From Dimargaris cristalligena (lineage: Eukaryota > Kickxellomycota > Dimargaritomycetes > Dimargaritales > Dimargaritaceae), in contig JANBQC010000058.1 in the NCBI GenBank assembly GCA_027576995.1, forward strand, positions 1 through 64,000: a stretch of 64,000 nucleotides of DNA, in the 5' to 3' direction. Position 1 is the stretch's first letter, and the number at the start of each line of letters is the position of its first letter. Shown here piece after piece: positions 10,986 to 22,599 of the stretch. The notes beneath the pieces were generated by a model. That model saw only the letters and a program-made list of their open reading frames with translations, did not search any database and had not been told where the DNA came from. Both the position numbers and the translations under genes were made by a program.

Positions 10986-12878
10986 TCACAACCCACCGCC
11001 TTCACGAAAGGTGTGAGGGCTCTTTTCATGGATAATCTCTTGGGATATCTGTTCCGAGTTAGTAAGGACTTTAGAGCCCATTTCACTGGAGGGCCGGCCC
11101 TGGTCATTCGAGTCAGGCTCGACGGGGTCAGTAGCGGTCGCGTTCACGGATTTGGGGCCTTCCTTGACCAGCAGCAGGAGCAGAAAAGTCAGGCAGAGGA
11201 ACACAGTCATGAAGACTCCGCTCACGGCCGTGAAGTTTTCACTCCCGTCTTTAGTCCGGAAGCGTTCGGCGAGGGCGGCTTCGATTTGGGCGGTGGCACC
11301 TGTGATAAGATTGGCCAGTTGGGTGGTGAACCCCATGAACAGGGCACGGTTACGGGAGGGTCCCACTTCGTGGAGAAACACGGCCAATACACCGTTGAAA
11401 CCCCCGATGAAGATGGTGATAAACACGGCACCTAAAATGATCTGGTAGTGGAGAGGGGCGAACACGAAGAGGGGGACGAAAGCGAGGGCGAGCGCAATGG
11501 AACCCAGCATGACCCGCTTGCGGCCGAGGAATTGGGAGAGGTAGCCCGAGGTCGTGGACCCAATCATCGTGCCCAAGTCGCGGCTAATGAGAGCTACGGT
11601 TATGAGGGACACGGGGAGTTTAAGTTGGACTTGAATGATGGTAGGGAATAGATCCTAGTACATTTCGATACGAACGGTTACAGGCGAGGGTGGTGGGGGT
11701 AGATTATTAGGTTAGATAGACAAAACTTATATAGGGGTACCAAAGTAAGGGTCGGGGATAGGGGCCAGTCTACAACGGTATGCTACACAGCGGAGCCCAT
11801 CGCCTTTCCGAATATCCCGGGAACACGAGCTTAGTGGGCACTAAATAATACGGCCCGGATTTCTCAAACTTACGGTCAGACTCCGGTTGACAAACTGCAG
11901 GGAGGAGATGAGCAGCAGCATGTGTATGACGGTCCGCTTATATTGCTTCACATCGGCAAAAAGAAGGGAAGCATAGCCACTGGGGGTCTCCGGCGTCCCT
12001 TCGCCGGGGTTTAGAACCAACGTGCCCTTCTCGGTCGCCGATTCCAGCTGTTCCAATTGCCGTGCCTGAGCTTCAGCCCGGGCCCGCAACCATTCGGGAC
12101 TTTCGGGTACCCAAAACCGGAGCAAGATAATGAAGACGGCGGGGGCCACACTGATCCAATATAGGGGTCGCCAGCCGATGCGGGGGAACACCAGGAGATG
12201 GAGAAGGGCGGCCATGATATTACCAAACGGGGAGGCCTGGTGCAAGATACCCGAGAACAGCCCGTGGCAGGCGGGTGGGAGACTTTCCATGGTCATGGCG
12301 GCGCTGAGGGCCCATTCGCCGCCCATGGCGATGCCAAAGATACTCCGGAGGAAGGCGAACACGGCGAAATTAGGGGCGAACCCCGAACATAAACTGATGA
12401 GGGCACAGATGGTAACATTGGCGATTAGGGGCCACCGCCGGCCGTAGCGGTCGGCTAATACCCCGAACAGGATGGCCCCCACCGGACGCATGGCCAAGGT
12501 GACGGTCGTAGCAACGGCCATTTGGGAAATACTGATGCCGAAAGTGGCCGCGACTTCGCTGAGTGAGATGGAGGCGATGTAGAAATCCATGGCTTCTAAA
12601 GCCCAGCCTAGGAACATGGCCATAAACACCAGGTGCTGCCGGGGCGTCATTAACCTGAGGAGTGCCCAGGCGTTCTTGCCATCGGGATTCTCCCCGGCGG
12701 CGGCCTGGGAGTCTTTGGCCGTGGCCGTCATCACTGATAGGTCGGAGGCGGGTGAGAGCGGGGAACGGGTCATATTGACATGTTGGCTGGTCGGGTCCTC
12801 GACGGTGTAGGCTTGTAAATCCAGGAGCCGGGACTCCTTCTTGTCGGAATCGGCGGGGGTAGGTTTACCCGCTTCCAT
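10986..12878 (-). CDS. JEN1: JEN1-like MFS monocarboxylate permease
   Basis: Two exons on the minus strand, 12878-11874 and 11654-10986, give 557 residues. The join keeps frame and restores the family block DLFPTII. It is a plasma-membrane 12-helix MFS carrier of the lactate/pyruvate SHS family. Evidence: an 80-residue hydrophilic N-terminus, TM1 with ALEAMDFY, the loop 2-3 signature GVLADRYGRR, FGIAMGGEW in TM4, ESPEW before the central loop, and a polar tail. Jen1 family members import lactate, pyruvate or dicarboxylates with protons. Which substrate is used cannot be told from sequence. The long central loop (about residues 265-310) is charged. It is convergent with BRE1. Another SHS-type carboxylate carrier is the main alternative. 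Confidence 0.85.
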
Positions 12879-15719
12879 GATGATTTACGAGGGAGACTGG
12901 CAATCAATCAAGAAAATCAAAGGCAAGGTGTGGGTGTGGGTGTGGTGGTGGCAGTACAAGTGAACGAGACCGGAATCATAAAACCAAACACGGAGTGATG
13001 GGCTAAAAAGATATTACCGCTAAGATCACTGTTGACCATATCAGTGATTACAGGTGCGCTTCGATCAGGCTGAGACAAAACCCAGCAAAAATGAATGGTT
13101 AAAGCCAAGCCCCCTAGCGGTCTTGCAGTGCTTTAAAGGGAATAGGACAGGACAAGGTTCGAGACTTAGGCCGGTGATCCCGATGGATACGACTCACTCT
13201 CGGATAAATGGGCAATGATGTAGGCTACCTCATTCCTGGTTCCCGATTTCGTATTTTATATCATCGGCCCGTCCCTTTTTCCATATGACGGGTGCCCCCT
13301 TTTTCTCCCTAAAGATTGGGCTTGCCATTGAGTCCATGTGTACGGTTTTCCGAAAGCGGAGGGAGTCAGTAGTCCCTCACCCCCTCCCTCCTCCCCTTGG
13401 CGACTGCTTGTCGCACTCTCCTGCGGCCAGGCCATCTCCCCTTTCCCCATATCCCAAGATGATGGAATGTCCATCTCAGGAGAGAGAATCCCACCCCGTC
13501 CTCCTCCCAATTGCCCGAATGAATAAGAGGAGGCCGTAGCCCCGCCTTGGCGTGTACTGTTTAGTCCGGGAGAATGGCCGCTTCTTCAACAACGGAAGTC
13601 ACCTCCTCCTCCACTGGGCGAAGTCCTCCGATCGAAGTGAATGCTAGCCGGCTTGACTGGGAATACATTTTTATACGGACCGGTGGCGGACTTTTTTGCA
13701 TGGCGCCGTTCTTCGGGAGGGAACAGGGGAAAGCGAATTCCTCCCACCTGGATACCACGGCTAATTGACGCCTGCTGACCCCGCGCTCTTTATGAAATGG
13801 GTGGACTCAAGGACCAAAGATGGCCTAATCCCCTGGCATGGCCCCCAGTATATTTGCATGGCCCGCTAAACCGCATGTATGACCAGAGTCCCACTCGCAA
13901 CGGGGCCTTTCGAAATGGTGTCTTTAGTATAGGTTTCTCATACATGACAACTAATTATTATTATTTTGAGGTTAAAGGGCCCCTACTACTATCCTAGTTA
14001 GGATGTGGTTCAAAAATTAAATTCAGCCTTTTCTCTCCCCTCCCCCTGATCTGCAGCAACCTGCACTATTTCGCCAATTTTTTCAATGACTCTGACTAGC
14101 ATTCCCTATTTGGCTATTGGCGAGGGATGCGATTTCATTTGACAGTAATTTACAACCCCCCCCCCCTTCAGCCTCAATCCCCCCCTTCTCCCATCAATCA
14201 AATCCGGCTATTCCCATTCACTCCCTATTTTAGGCAACCAACCAATTTTGCTCAATACTGGTGATTTTTCGGATTGACCAATACCCCTTTCCAATATTTG
14301 GTCGAGAATAATGCTTTGCTCTACAGCCTTTTGGAAACCCGGAGACGTGGAATTCGTGCATGGCGGTGGACATGACTATTCAATGAATGGAACACATTCT
14401 GCCCAGCGGTAAGGAGTCAAGTCTATTCACTGCGTGTGAGTTGGGCATAAACGGTGGTGATAAATAGTATTATTTATTTATTTATGGTTAACAATAAAAC
14501 GAATACGCCCAAAACATTAGCTGACCGGCAAGTAGGCGAGGGGACCGCCACCAACCGCTAATATGGAAGTAGTACCCTATCCATTGGCACTCTCATTTGG
14601 GGGTCATGCTGTAGACAGCGTGCTATCTGACTACACCCTGATACGGCTATTTTTAGATGAACCAACGGTTGATTCTTCATCCCAACCCCTGATACATCTG
14701 CAAGGGGTACTTTAAACATCGCCCAACAACCCCAACACAACCACGAAAAGTACTCGTGTCAAGCTAGCTGCACATGCTGAAAGGGCATGGCCAAATCAAG
14801 CCAATCCAGCACAACAGTCCGAAAAGGGTCGGCATGTACGGTCGACCCCCTTGCGGTAATGATACTTTGTACCACAGAAGGTGGTTAGCAGAACGCATTG
14901 GCGATAAGGCTACATGATTTTTTTGCCACTTCACTTTGATAGATGGGGTGCCAAGATTGACCAGTATATATAAAAACCTATATTCAATGGAATTCGGGTT
15001 CAGTAGATAAATACATGTAAATTTGGGTATTGTAATGTATATATATAATATAAAAAGGTGTAGCCTCGAGTGGCGAAAGGGCAGTGTTGAACAAAAAAAT
15101 CCACCCAGACTCCAAAAGTAAGGGGTGCGATACAGCAGGGGGAGAGGAGATTCATGAATGAGGATGGTCGGTTCATAATTGCTATACGGCTGTAAAATGG
15201 CAATAACATAAAATAACGATAAAAATAGGCCAAGTAAATGTAAAAAGGTATGTAACAATCAGACGTCCTAGACAAGACTGGATGAAAGGAGGAGTAGAGC
15301 CAACTATAATGGTGAATAGTCAGGGGGAAATCATAACTGATCCACGAAAAATAAATGAAGATTACGGGAAGTAAAAGGGCGTGGCAGCCATATCATTAGA
15401 AATGGAACAAGGCAAGGCCAGACGCCTACAGCTAAGGGGGGCCATATGGGCAATTATGGGTTCGGAAATTCAAACATGCAAAAACTAACGGAATATATGG
15501 ATCATTCAAGACAATCATTGTCTTTAGATAGAGAGGCCCACTAAACGGCAGCTAATCAATAGTGAAACTACATAAGAAGCAAATAAGTAGAGAACTAGGT
15601 GAGGGGGAGTATGTAATACATGGCATTTCGATGGTCCCGTTTTAGATCATCGAGTAAAGAGAATTAGAGTATGGGGGAAGAGTGGAGCGAAAGATGGCCG
15701 GCCACTTACTAAGGTCCGC
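12879..15719. other. large intergenic region
   Basis: A 2.8 kb spacer between the start of the JEN1-like gene and the end of the UBTD1-like gene, both minus. It should hold the JEN1-like promoter (right of 12878) and the UBTD1-like 3' UTR. Open frames such as 13256-13510 and 14764-15258 on the minus strand are short and read as low-complexity hydrophobic text without recognisable domains. A C homopolymer lies at about 14156-14166. Confidence 0.45.
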
Positions 15720-16803
15720 TTAGGCTACAATTAGAGCTTGGATAACCTTGGCGGTCTTGAGCTGGTCATCCGAAAGGGGTGCAATCGACTCTTCAACGGG
15801 TTTCCCCAGATGGAAGAAACGCACTTTCGTGGTAACGGCATCGAGTCGCTCCTGTTGGCATACGTAGGCCTTGACCATGGCCATGGTATCGCTGGGCAGT
15901 AGCGGGACTTTAACATCCTTCCCTGTGCTAAGGCGAATAATGATGGATTTGCGTGCTAGAGGCACGGTAGAGCCCAACTGGGATGGGTTACGGGGGGAAG
16001 AGGCCTGGGGCAGCTTCTCCCCCAATGATCCCGACGGGGGGCTTAGGGCGGGTAATGCACGAGCACTTTGGGCGTCGAAGGATCCCGTTGGGGGATTCTG
16101 GGACGATGTAGTAGATGTAATAGGAGTAGGAGATGTGGTATATATAGGGTGGTGAATAATGGGGGCCGTTTTCCAAAAGGCTTTAAAGTGGTGGCCCATT
16201 CCATCTTCTAGTGGCGTGGAAGATACGGAAAAAGAAATAAAGAACATTACTACTAACCTTGACCGACTGGCTCTCGGCCGGCGACAGGGTATGGTTGTCA
16301 TAGGTGGACGCCTCGTCAACGAGGTTAGACGGGTCCTGGATACAGTACACCGGAATAACATACCGGTTGCCCAGAATATCGTAACAACCATCGGATAGAC
16401 GACCGGTGGGTACGGAAATCTGGGCCGAATCCACGATGGCCTGGGCCAGTGCACTAGTGTCGGCCGAGCAGACGAGCTGGAGGGCCTGCCAGATTTCGGG
16501 GCGGCCCTCGTAGGTGGGGGCCGTATCCCAGAAGGCGGTTCGTTCACGCTCCAAGGTTGCCCGGGTTAGGCGGGGCAGCTCGGACTTCCAAGTATAGAGT
16601 CGCTTCGCTACGAGGGGGCGGTTCCCGTCCTGGGCCAGCGTTTGGGTCGGCTGGGCATTGGGGTCGGGGGCAGGAAAACCGAGGGACGCGGGGATTAGAC
16701 TGGGCGAAGACCTGGCACCGGGGGCAACTCGGGCCGTGTCCATGTGGTGCCCATGGCTCGTAGCCTGCTGCGACTCTTCAGGAATGGATAGACAGCCGCC
16801 CAT
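15720..16803 (-). CDS. UBTD1: UBTD1/UBTD2-like ubiquitin-domain protein
   Basis: Exon 1 is 16803-16258. Exon 2 most likely starts at 16097 and ends at 15720, for 307 residues; other in-frame acceptors, for example at 16004, would shorten the linker. The N-terminal MGGCLS predicts N-myristoylation at Gly2 with palmitoylation at Cys4, as in animal UBTD1. The UBTD domain is clear: WKSELPRLTR, then FWDTAPTYEGRPEIWQALQL and CYDILGNRYVIPVYC. A C-terminal ubiquitin-like domain follows (IIIRLSTGKDVKV to the end) and has no diglycine tail, so it is not conjugated. Animal UBTD proteins bind E2 enzymes and E3 complexes; a membrane-tethered adaptor role here is inferred. Exon 1 ends at a GTTAGT donor. 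Confidence 0.88.
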
Positions 16804-19211
16804 GTTGAAGTTATATATAAATATATGTATATATATGTGGGGGGGTAGTAGGGTGGAGGGGGTATAGCAAGACAGGGCTAGGCAAACCGCTGGTAGGGAG
16901 GGAGGAAAGGCGAGGTGGTAGCTGGGCTTGTAAGAGGAGGAGGAGGAGGACAACGGGAAGGCGTCAGTCTGAGTCAACAATACGCAAGCAATAAAGAAGG
17001 CAAGGTATAAAATGGGTCAAGTGCCCCACTACTCTAAATACTGGCCAGGTGCAGAAAATAAACGCAACGGAAAGGGTGACAACGGAACGAATGCACGCGA
17101 CAGGGAAGAAGGGTGGGTGGGTGGTGGTGGTCCAAGCACTTGGAAATCAGGGTTGGAGAGCAAGGTAAAAACGGTCGGATTGTGGTGCTTCGCAAACGGC
17201 CAGAGCAGGCGAGTGAATAATGAACACGAGGCGAACCAAGTGAACCGCAAGGAAGGAATTCGGTGTTGTACAATATAGTGTAAGCAGCGTATAGATGAGC
17301 CGAAGGACATATACGGTCACCAAAAAACTAACCCTTCGAATAAAAGAATAGAATAGGTTCTCCCTTTTACAACCCCCCATTCCCCTTTTCTTATCCACCC
17401 ATTACAGCCAGGTTATTGGAACCGCACAGTACTGTATAAGGCTCGTAGGGAGCCACTACTACCACTACTTGTCGCCGAAGCCTCTCTCCATCATCCCTCC
17501 GGTTATATAGACTAGACGAAATTTGACGGGAGGCAACCCGGTGTGGAGAGCCAGTATTATTGGGTCTTCTTCCACCTCGGATTAATTCCCTACACCCCCC
17601 CATTCCCCAACATGCAATTGCCTCAGCAAGATCAGCGATAATTATTCATAACCCCCAGTCGCTAATGTCAGATATATACACTCGACGAGCCTCCGCGGAT
17701 TGTCACTCCCCTGTCGTATGCTTCAGAACGACTAATTCCCTTTGGACTGTAAATGTGTCTAGAGTTCTAATTGCTTCATCTTAGCTCCAACATTGCTGAA
17801 AGCAGGTGGCTGCTACTCCCCCCTCCTCTATTATTGGTTCACCCGAGCCTATGCAACCACAATAATAGTAAAGATCACTTTACTACACTTACCCATTTCA
17901 AAAAGAGGGGCAGGATCAGCTGGTCTAATTACACATCCATGACCACAGCCAGAGTGACCTGGTCATCATCTCCTAATGGGGGTTTACATGGGGGAGTTGC
18001 ATCTCAATTATCCCTCCATTTCACACCCAAATTCCTTCCAGCCTAAAAAGCCACCTTTCGGAAGAGCCGTGGTTCGTATAAAACGACCTTATTCTGACTT
18101 TATTAGATGGTAAAAATATTCTATAGGGCTGCTATAAATTAGGATCCCCCAATTCAACAAACAGTGGGTGGTGTGTCATGAGGTGAAGTACCGCTTCCAC
18201 TTCAACTCAGCGGATACATTCTTCACTACTAACAACATCCCTCTCATTGCTGTTTGCATTCAGGCGCCCGCTGCTGGCTACGGGGCTAGACCACAACACA
18301 GATGCACCGAAGGTATTCAAAAAACAAACAAACATAGAGTATAAATATCAAATCGATTAGACCAGGTGGGGCAGCGGGTGTATTTATTTGGGCATTGGCA
18401 TTTGGAATAGTGCAATGGCACCACAATATGGCGCCCACCAACTCAAATCATATTGATAAAAAGGGGGGAAGCAATGATGGAAGAATAGGGGAAAGGAGAA
18501 GTCTAGCCATGCATCCGAGAATCGCCACCCAGACGGGTAAGGATTATCATCATGATAGCTGGGTTATGTAGCACATGGAGAGCGGGGGGAAGAAAAAGGG
18601 TGGGGAGGAATTAGAAAAATACAGTGACTGGATTCTACACAGCGGCAAAAACAGTGGTCAGTGTAATCAAAGGAATGGTAAAATAGGGGGTAAATGGCCA
18701 GAGCCAGTCAGTAAAGTGGTGGGGAGGGTAGTTCCCCCCACCGACTTCCACAACTGACAAGGGCCAATTATAAAGGAATGTAATTGGAAAATGCACAGGA
18801 TGGGTATAGGAAAAAAGGGGGGAGAAAGTAGAAGGTTGGGGTTATGGTATAGGAAATGAAAAGGGCCACATGGGTGGGGGGGTTGCTTTGCAATGATCAG
18901 AGGGGAATCCAACGGGAATATACGACTAAACAAGACGCCCGCGGGGAGACGAAAGGACTTAAAAAGCACACTACTCTAAATGGGAACAGTTTACTGTGAG
19001 CCAGAAAATGGGAATATGCATTGAAACAAAGTGGGAGGAGGGGGGTAAAAAGGGGAATATAATTAGATCGACGATAAAAGAGAGGGTCTAACCTAAAAAT
19101 TGGAATCTAAATCTAAAATCGAAAGCGGGTAAAGTAGAATTCCCTCGGATTCGCACCCCATCTAGAATCCACACTCCCATGGATATCTCAACATTGAGCT
19201 AGATCAACCTA
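16804..19211. other. intergenic region between UBTD1-like and NAP1 genes
   Basis: It holds the UBTD1-like promoter (from 16804 rightward, pyrimidine-rich on the minus strand) and the NAP1 3' UTR near 19211. Short open frames on both strands have no recognisable features. No tRNA, repeat array or further gene was seen. Confidence 0.45.
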
Positions 19212-20477
19212 CTAGACAGCACCACTTACCTCGTCATCATCATCATCGTCGCTCTCTTCGCCGTAGAAGTCCTCACCATCTTCCTCGAAGTCGTCGTAGT
19301 TCAGACCTTCGTATTCGAGGGCCTTTCCGGTGAACCAGTCAACGGCGTGGGGGATGATCTTTTCCTTGAACTCTTCGCCGATTTCGTAGTCGGCCTCAAT
19401 CTGGTCCTGGAGCAGGTCAAGCTCATCTTCTTCCTCGGGCGCCTCGGGGATGGCGATGGTATCGAAGAAACCAAAGAAGGATTCGGTGGGGATGTTCTTC
19501 TTGACTACCCGGGTCTCGTTGGTGCTCTTGTTGCGCTGCTTGCGGGATTCGACGGCCATGGTCAGGTCCTTGCCTTCGTTCCAGTTGATGGAGTCACCCT
19601 CGGCGTGGTCGAAGACGATGTCGCCGATGCTGGGGTTGGTCTGGTAGAAGTAGGTCTTGGTCAGCTTGGTGTTGGTGAAGAATTCGTTGGGGGCAAAGGT
19701 GAATACCAGGCGGAAGGCGTGCTCGTCCTCCAGGTATTCCAAAGTAATGTCGGTCAGGTGCTTGAGGGCCTCCTGATCACGGTCGGAGATGAGTTCATCG
19801 ATCTGGCCATGGTTCTTCATGCAAGTAAGCCAGAACTCGGGGACACCGGTCACGGGGGAGTCGGCATCATCGGCCTTGGCGGCGGGCTCCTCCTCGGCTT
19901 CATCGTCAGAGTCGGCGTCGACCTTCTTACCGGCCTCGACCTCGGCATCAGTGGGCTCCAGGGAACCGTTGACCACCTGGGAGCGCTTCTCGTACAGGGG
20001 CTTGTACAGACCGAGGTACTTCTTCTCGAGGGCGAAGATTTCCTTGTGGAACTCGGTCTCGAGCTTGGCGTGCTCGGACTGGTAGCACTTGAGGCCATCC
20101 AGACGGCGCTGGACGGAGGCAGGCAGGGACTCGATGTAGCCAGTGGGGGCACCAATCAGAGAACCGAGCTTGCCCTGAAGGTCAGAGACGAGCTGGGCGT
20201 TGGGGGTGAAGGAACCGGCCATTGTGGTGGAAGTGTGTTGACGGTTGTGAATGGGGGCGGTGACGATGGGGGTGTTGTGAGGGGTGGGGGCAATGAAGTC
20301 GTCCTTTTTGTCTTGGCTCTTGATGTTGACGCCTGGGAAGGGGGGGAGTAATAGTAGTAGATGGAGGAGGTTGGGAAGGATCAGTAAACGAAGGGGAGTA
20401 ATGGGGGTGGGTCGAAGAGGGAGAGAGGGGTCGGGGTATTGTGGACTAAGCTTACCTTGTGGGCTAGTCCGTTCCAT
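19212..20477 (-). CDS. NAP1: nucleosome assembly protein 1
   Basis: Two exons, 20477-20456 (22 bases) and 20332-19212, give 380 residues. Nap1 is a histone H2A-H2B chaperone that shuttles between cytoplasm and nucleus. The core domain is complete: the long dimerisation helix (to GLYKPLYEKRSQ), PEFWLTCMKNH, a beta hairpin with KTYFYQ, DHAEG, SRKQRNKST, PTESFFGFFD, AVDWFTG and an acidic tail. The first exon is tiny but needed: joined by GTAAGC..CCCAG it adds a tail containing APTPHNTP, a motif also found near the N-terminus of yeast Nap1. An internal ATG at 20222 would give a shorter form lacking it. The acidic tail ends in GAG-GTAAGT, so a further 3' exon is possible; as read, the frame continues VSGAV and stops. 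Confidence 0.95.
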   Translation of the reverse strand: MERTSPQGKLSPQYPDPSLPLRPTPITPLRLLILPNLLHLLLLLPPFPGVNIKSQDKKDDFIAPTPHNTPIVTAPIHNRQHTSTTMAGSFTPNAQLVSDLQGKLGSLIGAPTGYIESLPASVQRRLDGLKCYQSEHAKLETEFHKEIFALEKKYLGLYKPLYEKRSQVVNGSLEPTDAEVEAGKKVDADSDDEAEEEPAAKADDADSPVTGVPEFWLTCMKNHGQIDELISDRDQEALKHLTDITLEYLEDEHAFRLVFTFAPNEFFTNTKLTKTYFYQTNPSIGDIVFDHAEGDSINWNEGKDLTMAVESRKQRNKSTNETRVVKKNIPTESFFGFFDTIAIPEAPEEEDELDLLQDQIEADYEIGEEFKEKIIPHAVDWFTGKALEYEGLNYDDFEEDGEDFYGEESDDDDDDEVSGAV

Positions 20478-20684
20478 ATGGGGGATGTGGGGGAGATAAG
20501 GTAAAAGAGGAGAGAGGGTGTCGGGGCAAGCAGTACGCCGAGCGGTGCTAAGGGGATATATAAATAATAAGGATAGAAGTGAGTGAGAGGAAAGCAAGAG
20601 TGGTGGAGACAGTGGTAGGAGAGAAGAAAAAAAAGGGGGAAGCTTGTCAACATACAGTGAGGGTGACTAAAGCGAGAGGTGTAG

Positions 20685-20713
20685 AGAGGAGAGGAGAGGA
20701 GAGGAGAGGAGAG
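20685..20713. repeat. GAGAG purine tandem repeat
   Basis: About five copies of a 6-base GAGAGG-type unit on the plus strand, within a longer purine-rich tract upstream of NAP1; the NAP1 sense strand is polypyrimidine here. Confidence 0.8.
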
Positions 20714-21524
20714 CAGGCAGAGAGAGAAGCAGGGAGAGAAGGGCTGCCGCTCGAGGAAGAAAAAAGAGAGTAGATAGTAGTGGCGATGATAGGTGGGGGA
20801 ATGGTGGTGTGTGTGTATGTGTGTGTGGGTGGGTTGGGTGGTGTGTATGCAGATTTTTTCGGCCAGAGAGAGAGAGAGAGGGAGGGAATGTGAGAGAGTG
20901 TGCCAATGTGAGACGAATAGGGAAAAAATAGGAGAAGGCCCCCAGTGATTGGCTAGCGTCCCCCACCAGGCCGGTCGGTCAGAGAGGACTGGCAGTTGCA
21001 CCAACTAGGGCCGGGTTGTTCGACTGGCCAGGCCACTAGAAGACCGCCTCCCGTAGGTGTAACGGCCACCACAGGGAGTAGAGTGACTGGTATCATCTCC
21101 CCGCCGAACCACCAGTTATCTCAAGGATGGCCGTTTTGATGCACCCACCGGTGGCTATCTTTCGAGCCTAGCTTTGGCCGAAGAGGCCTGGGTCGAGCAC
21201 TGGAAAAATCGGATACGTTGTTGAAACTCACCCATATCCATAATACCCACACATCCTCACACGCAGAATCAGGCCATTCATCGCTAAGAAGACTTACCTA
21301 CCGATTAGGCCAGCTGGCCAATTGTCAGCCTCTTTGGCTCTTTGCAAGCCACTGCACTGCCGGGGTGGATCCCACATGCCCACTGTAGTGGACGAACACT
21401 CAATAAAATATCCCTATTTATTTATATAAAAAGCGAAAAAAAAATGCGGAGAAGAAATGCACCAAGTGGATGAAACCCCCGCACCGTCTATTTACCGTTT
21501 CTTTCCAAGGAAAACGGATGCTAC

Positions 21525-21598
21525 CGCATACATGGTTCAGAACCAACGGCCAGAGTAGCATAGAGGGACGGCCTATTTACCCGACAACCATGTATGCG
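21525..21598. repeat. 13-bp inverted repeat with 48-base spacer
   Basis: CGCATACATGGTT at 21525-21537 is matched perfectly by its reverse complement at 21586-21598. Just left, CCGTTT and AAACGG flank a short TTCC/GGAA stem at about 21496-21517. Next to it on the right is an (ATGC)n tract. There is no coding content; the function is unknown. Confidence 0.6.
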
Positions 21599-22599
21599 CT
21601 CATCTATCTATGCATGCATGCATGCATATAGGGAAGGGTAAACATATAAAAGCGACTAACACGGGTCCTTAATGGTATGTGCGTAATTCCTGGGCCGCTC
21701 CCTCCATTAATCGCTACGACATAGCCTTTGGCCTTTCGCGCACCCCTTCCATTGCTTTCTTTGACTATGGTTAGCTGACCAGTCAATCTCACCTCACCTA
21801 CGCTGCATCCATTGAATAGTTAGTTATAGGCGCATATTGGCTCCCTCCTGTAAGGGTATACTCGTAGGTCACCCAAAAATCGCCACCCCCCAAAAGAAAG
21901 GATGAGAAAAGCGACAATCCCTTCCCGGATGAAACGAACAGGGGGCATATAGCAGGTAATTTAGGTGGAAGTGGGGGCTAAAAGGGGCGCATTGGACTTG
22001 GAGCGGCAAGAGGCACGAATAGACAGCAGCGGGGGCGGGTTTTATAATCGATCAATGTGATGGCTGGCTAAGCAGTTTACAGAAGACTGTCCAGTCAGTA
22101 AGTCTCTCTAAATATACTATAATCAGCATAAGTGGTGGGATATTACAAAATAGTTCAGATAATATAGAATGGTTGGCCCGTTGGAGCCAAGCCAATTTAT
22201 TCCCTCGCGCAGTACGGCTGTTCTTGCTGGTTCTCCATTGCTTCACGCATTCATCCTTTGCTCAGAGAAGGGTATCCTTCCTTAACCGATTGCTTCTAAT
22301 CCGATTGTCTCGTCTCATTCTTTGGACCAGTGTTCTCTCCGCTCTTAATTTCTTTTTTATTTTATACCTTTTCTTTTACCTCTGCCCCGACTTTGTTGTC
22401 TAGTTAAAGACAGGTCTTCCTGACACCGTTTTGTTTGGCTTCCTTTTCTTGGTTCCAATATTTTACCTGCATTACCAGTTCCCAGTCTTCCCTGTCTGTG
22501 GCCGTCACTCTGTTCAATTCACACTTATATATATCTTTAGAGCAAGAGGTAGAAAATCTTTTCACCGGCATCAATTGCACCCCTTCTTCCGCCGCACAC

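Larger units (their letters stand above)
20478..22599. other. divergent promoter region, NAP1 and orphan gene
   Basis: A 2.1 kb divergent spacer. Next to NAP1 lies a low-complexity block: GAGAG-type repeats at 20685-20713, GT-rich at 20804-20849 and (GA)n at 20868-20882. Inverted repeats lie near 21496-21598 and (ATGC)n at 21610-21628. The 400 bases before 22600 are pyrimidine-rich. No additional gene was recognised. Confidence 0.5.

Noticed and set aside
13140..13180. GGTTCGAGAC sequence resembling a tRNA T-loop
   Set aside because: No matching acceptor stem, anticodon arm or D arm could be folded around it.
19347..20351. 334-codon open frame on the plus strand opposite NAP1
   Set aside because: It is the antisense shadow of the NAP1 exon; the translation is Gly/Leu/Val-rich, as expected from reversed acidic codons.
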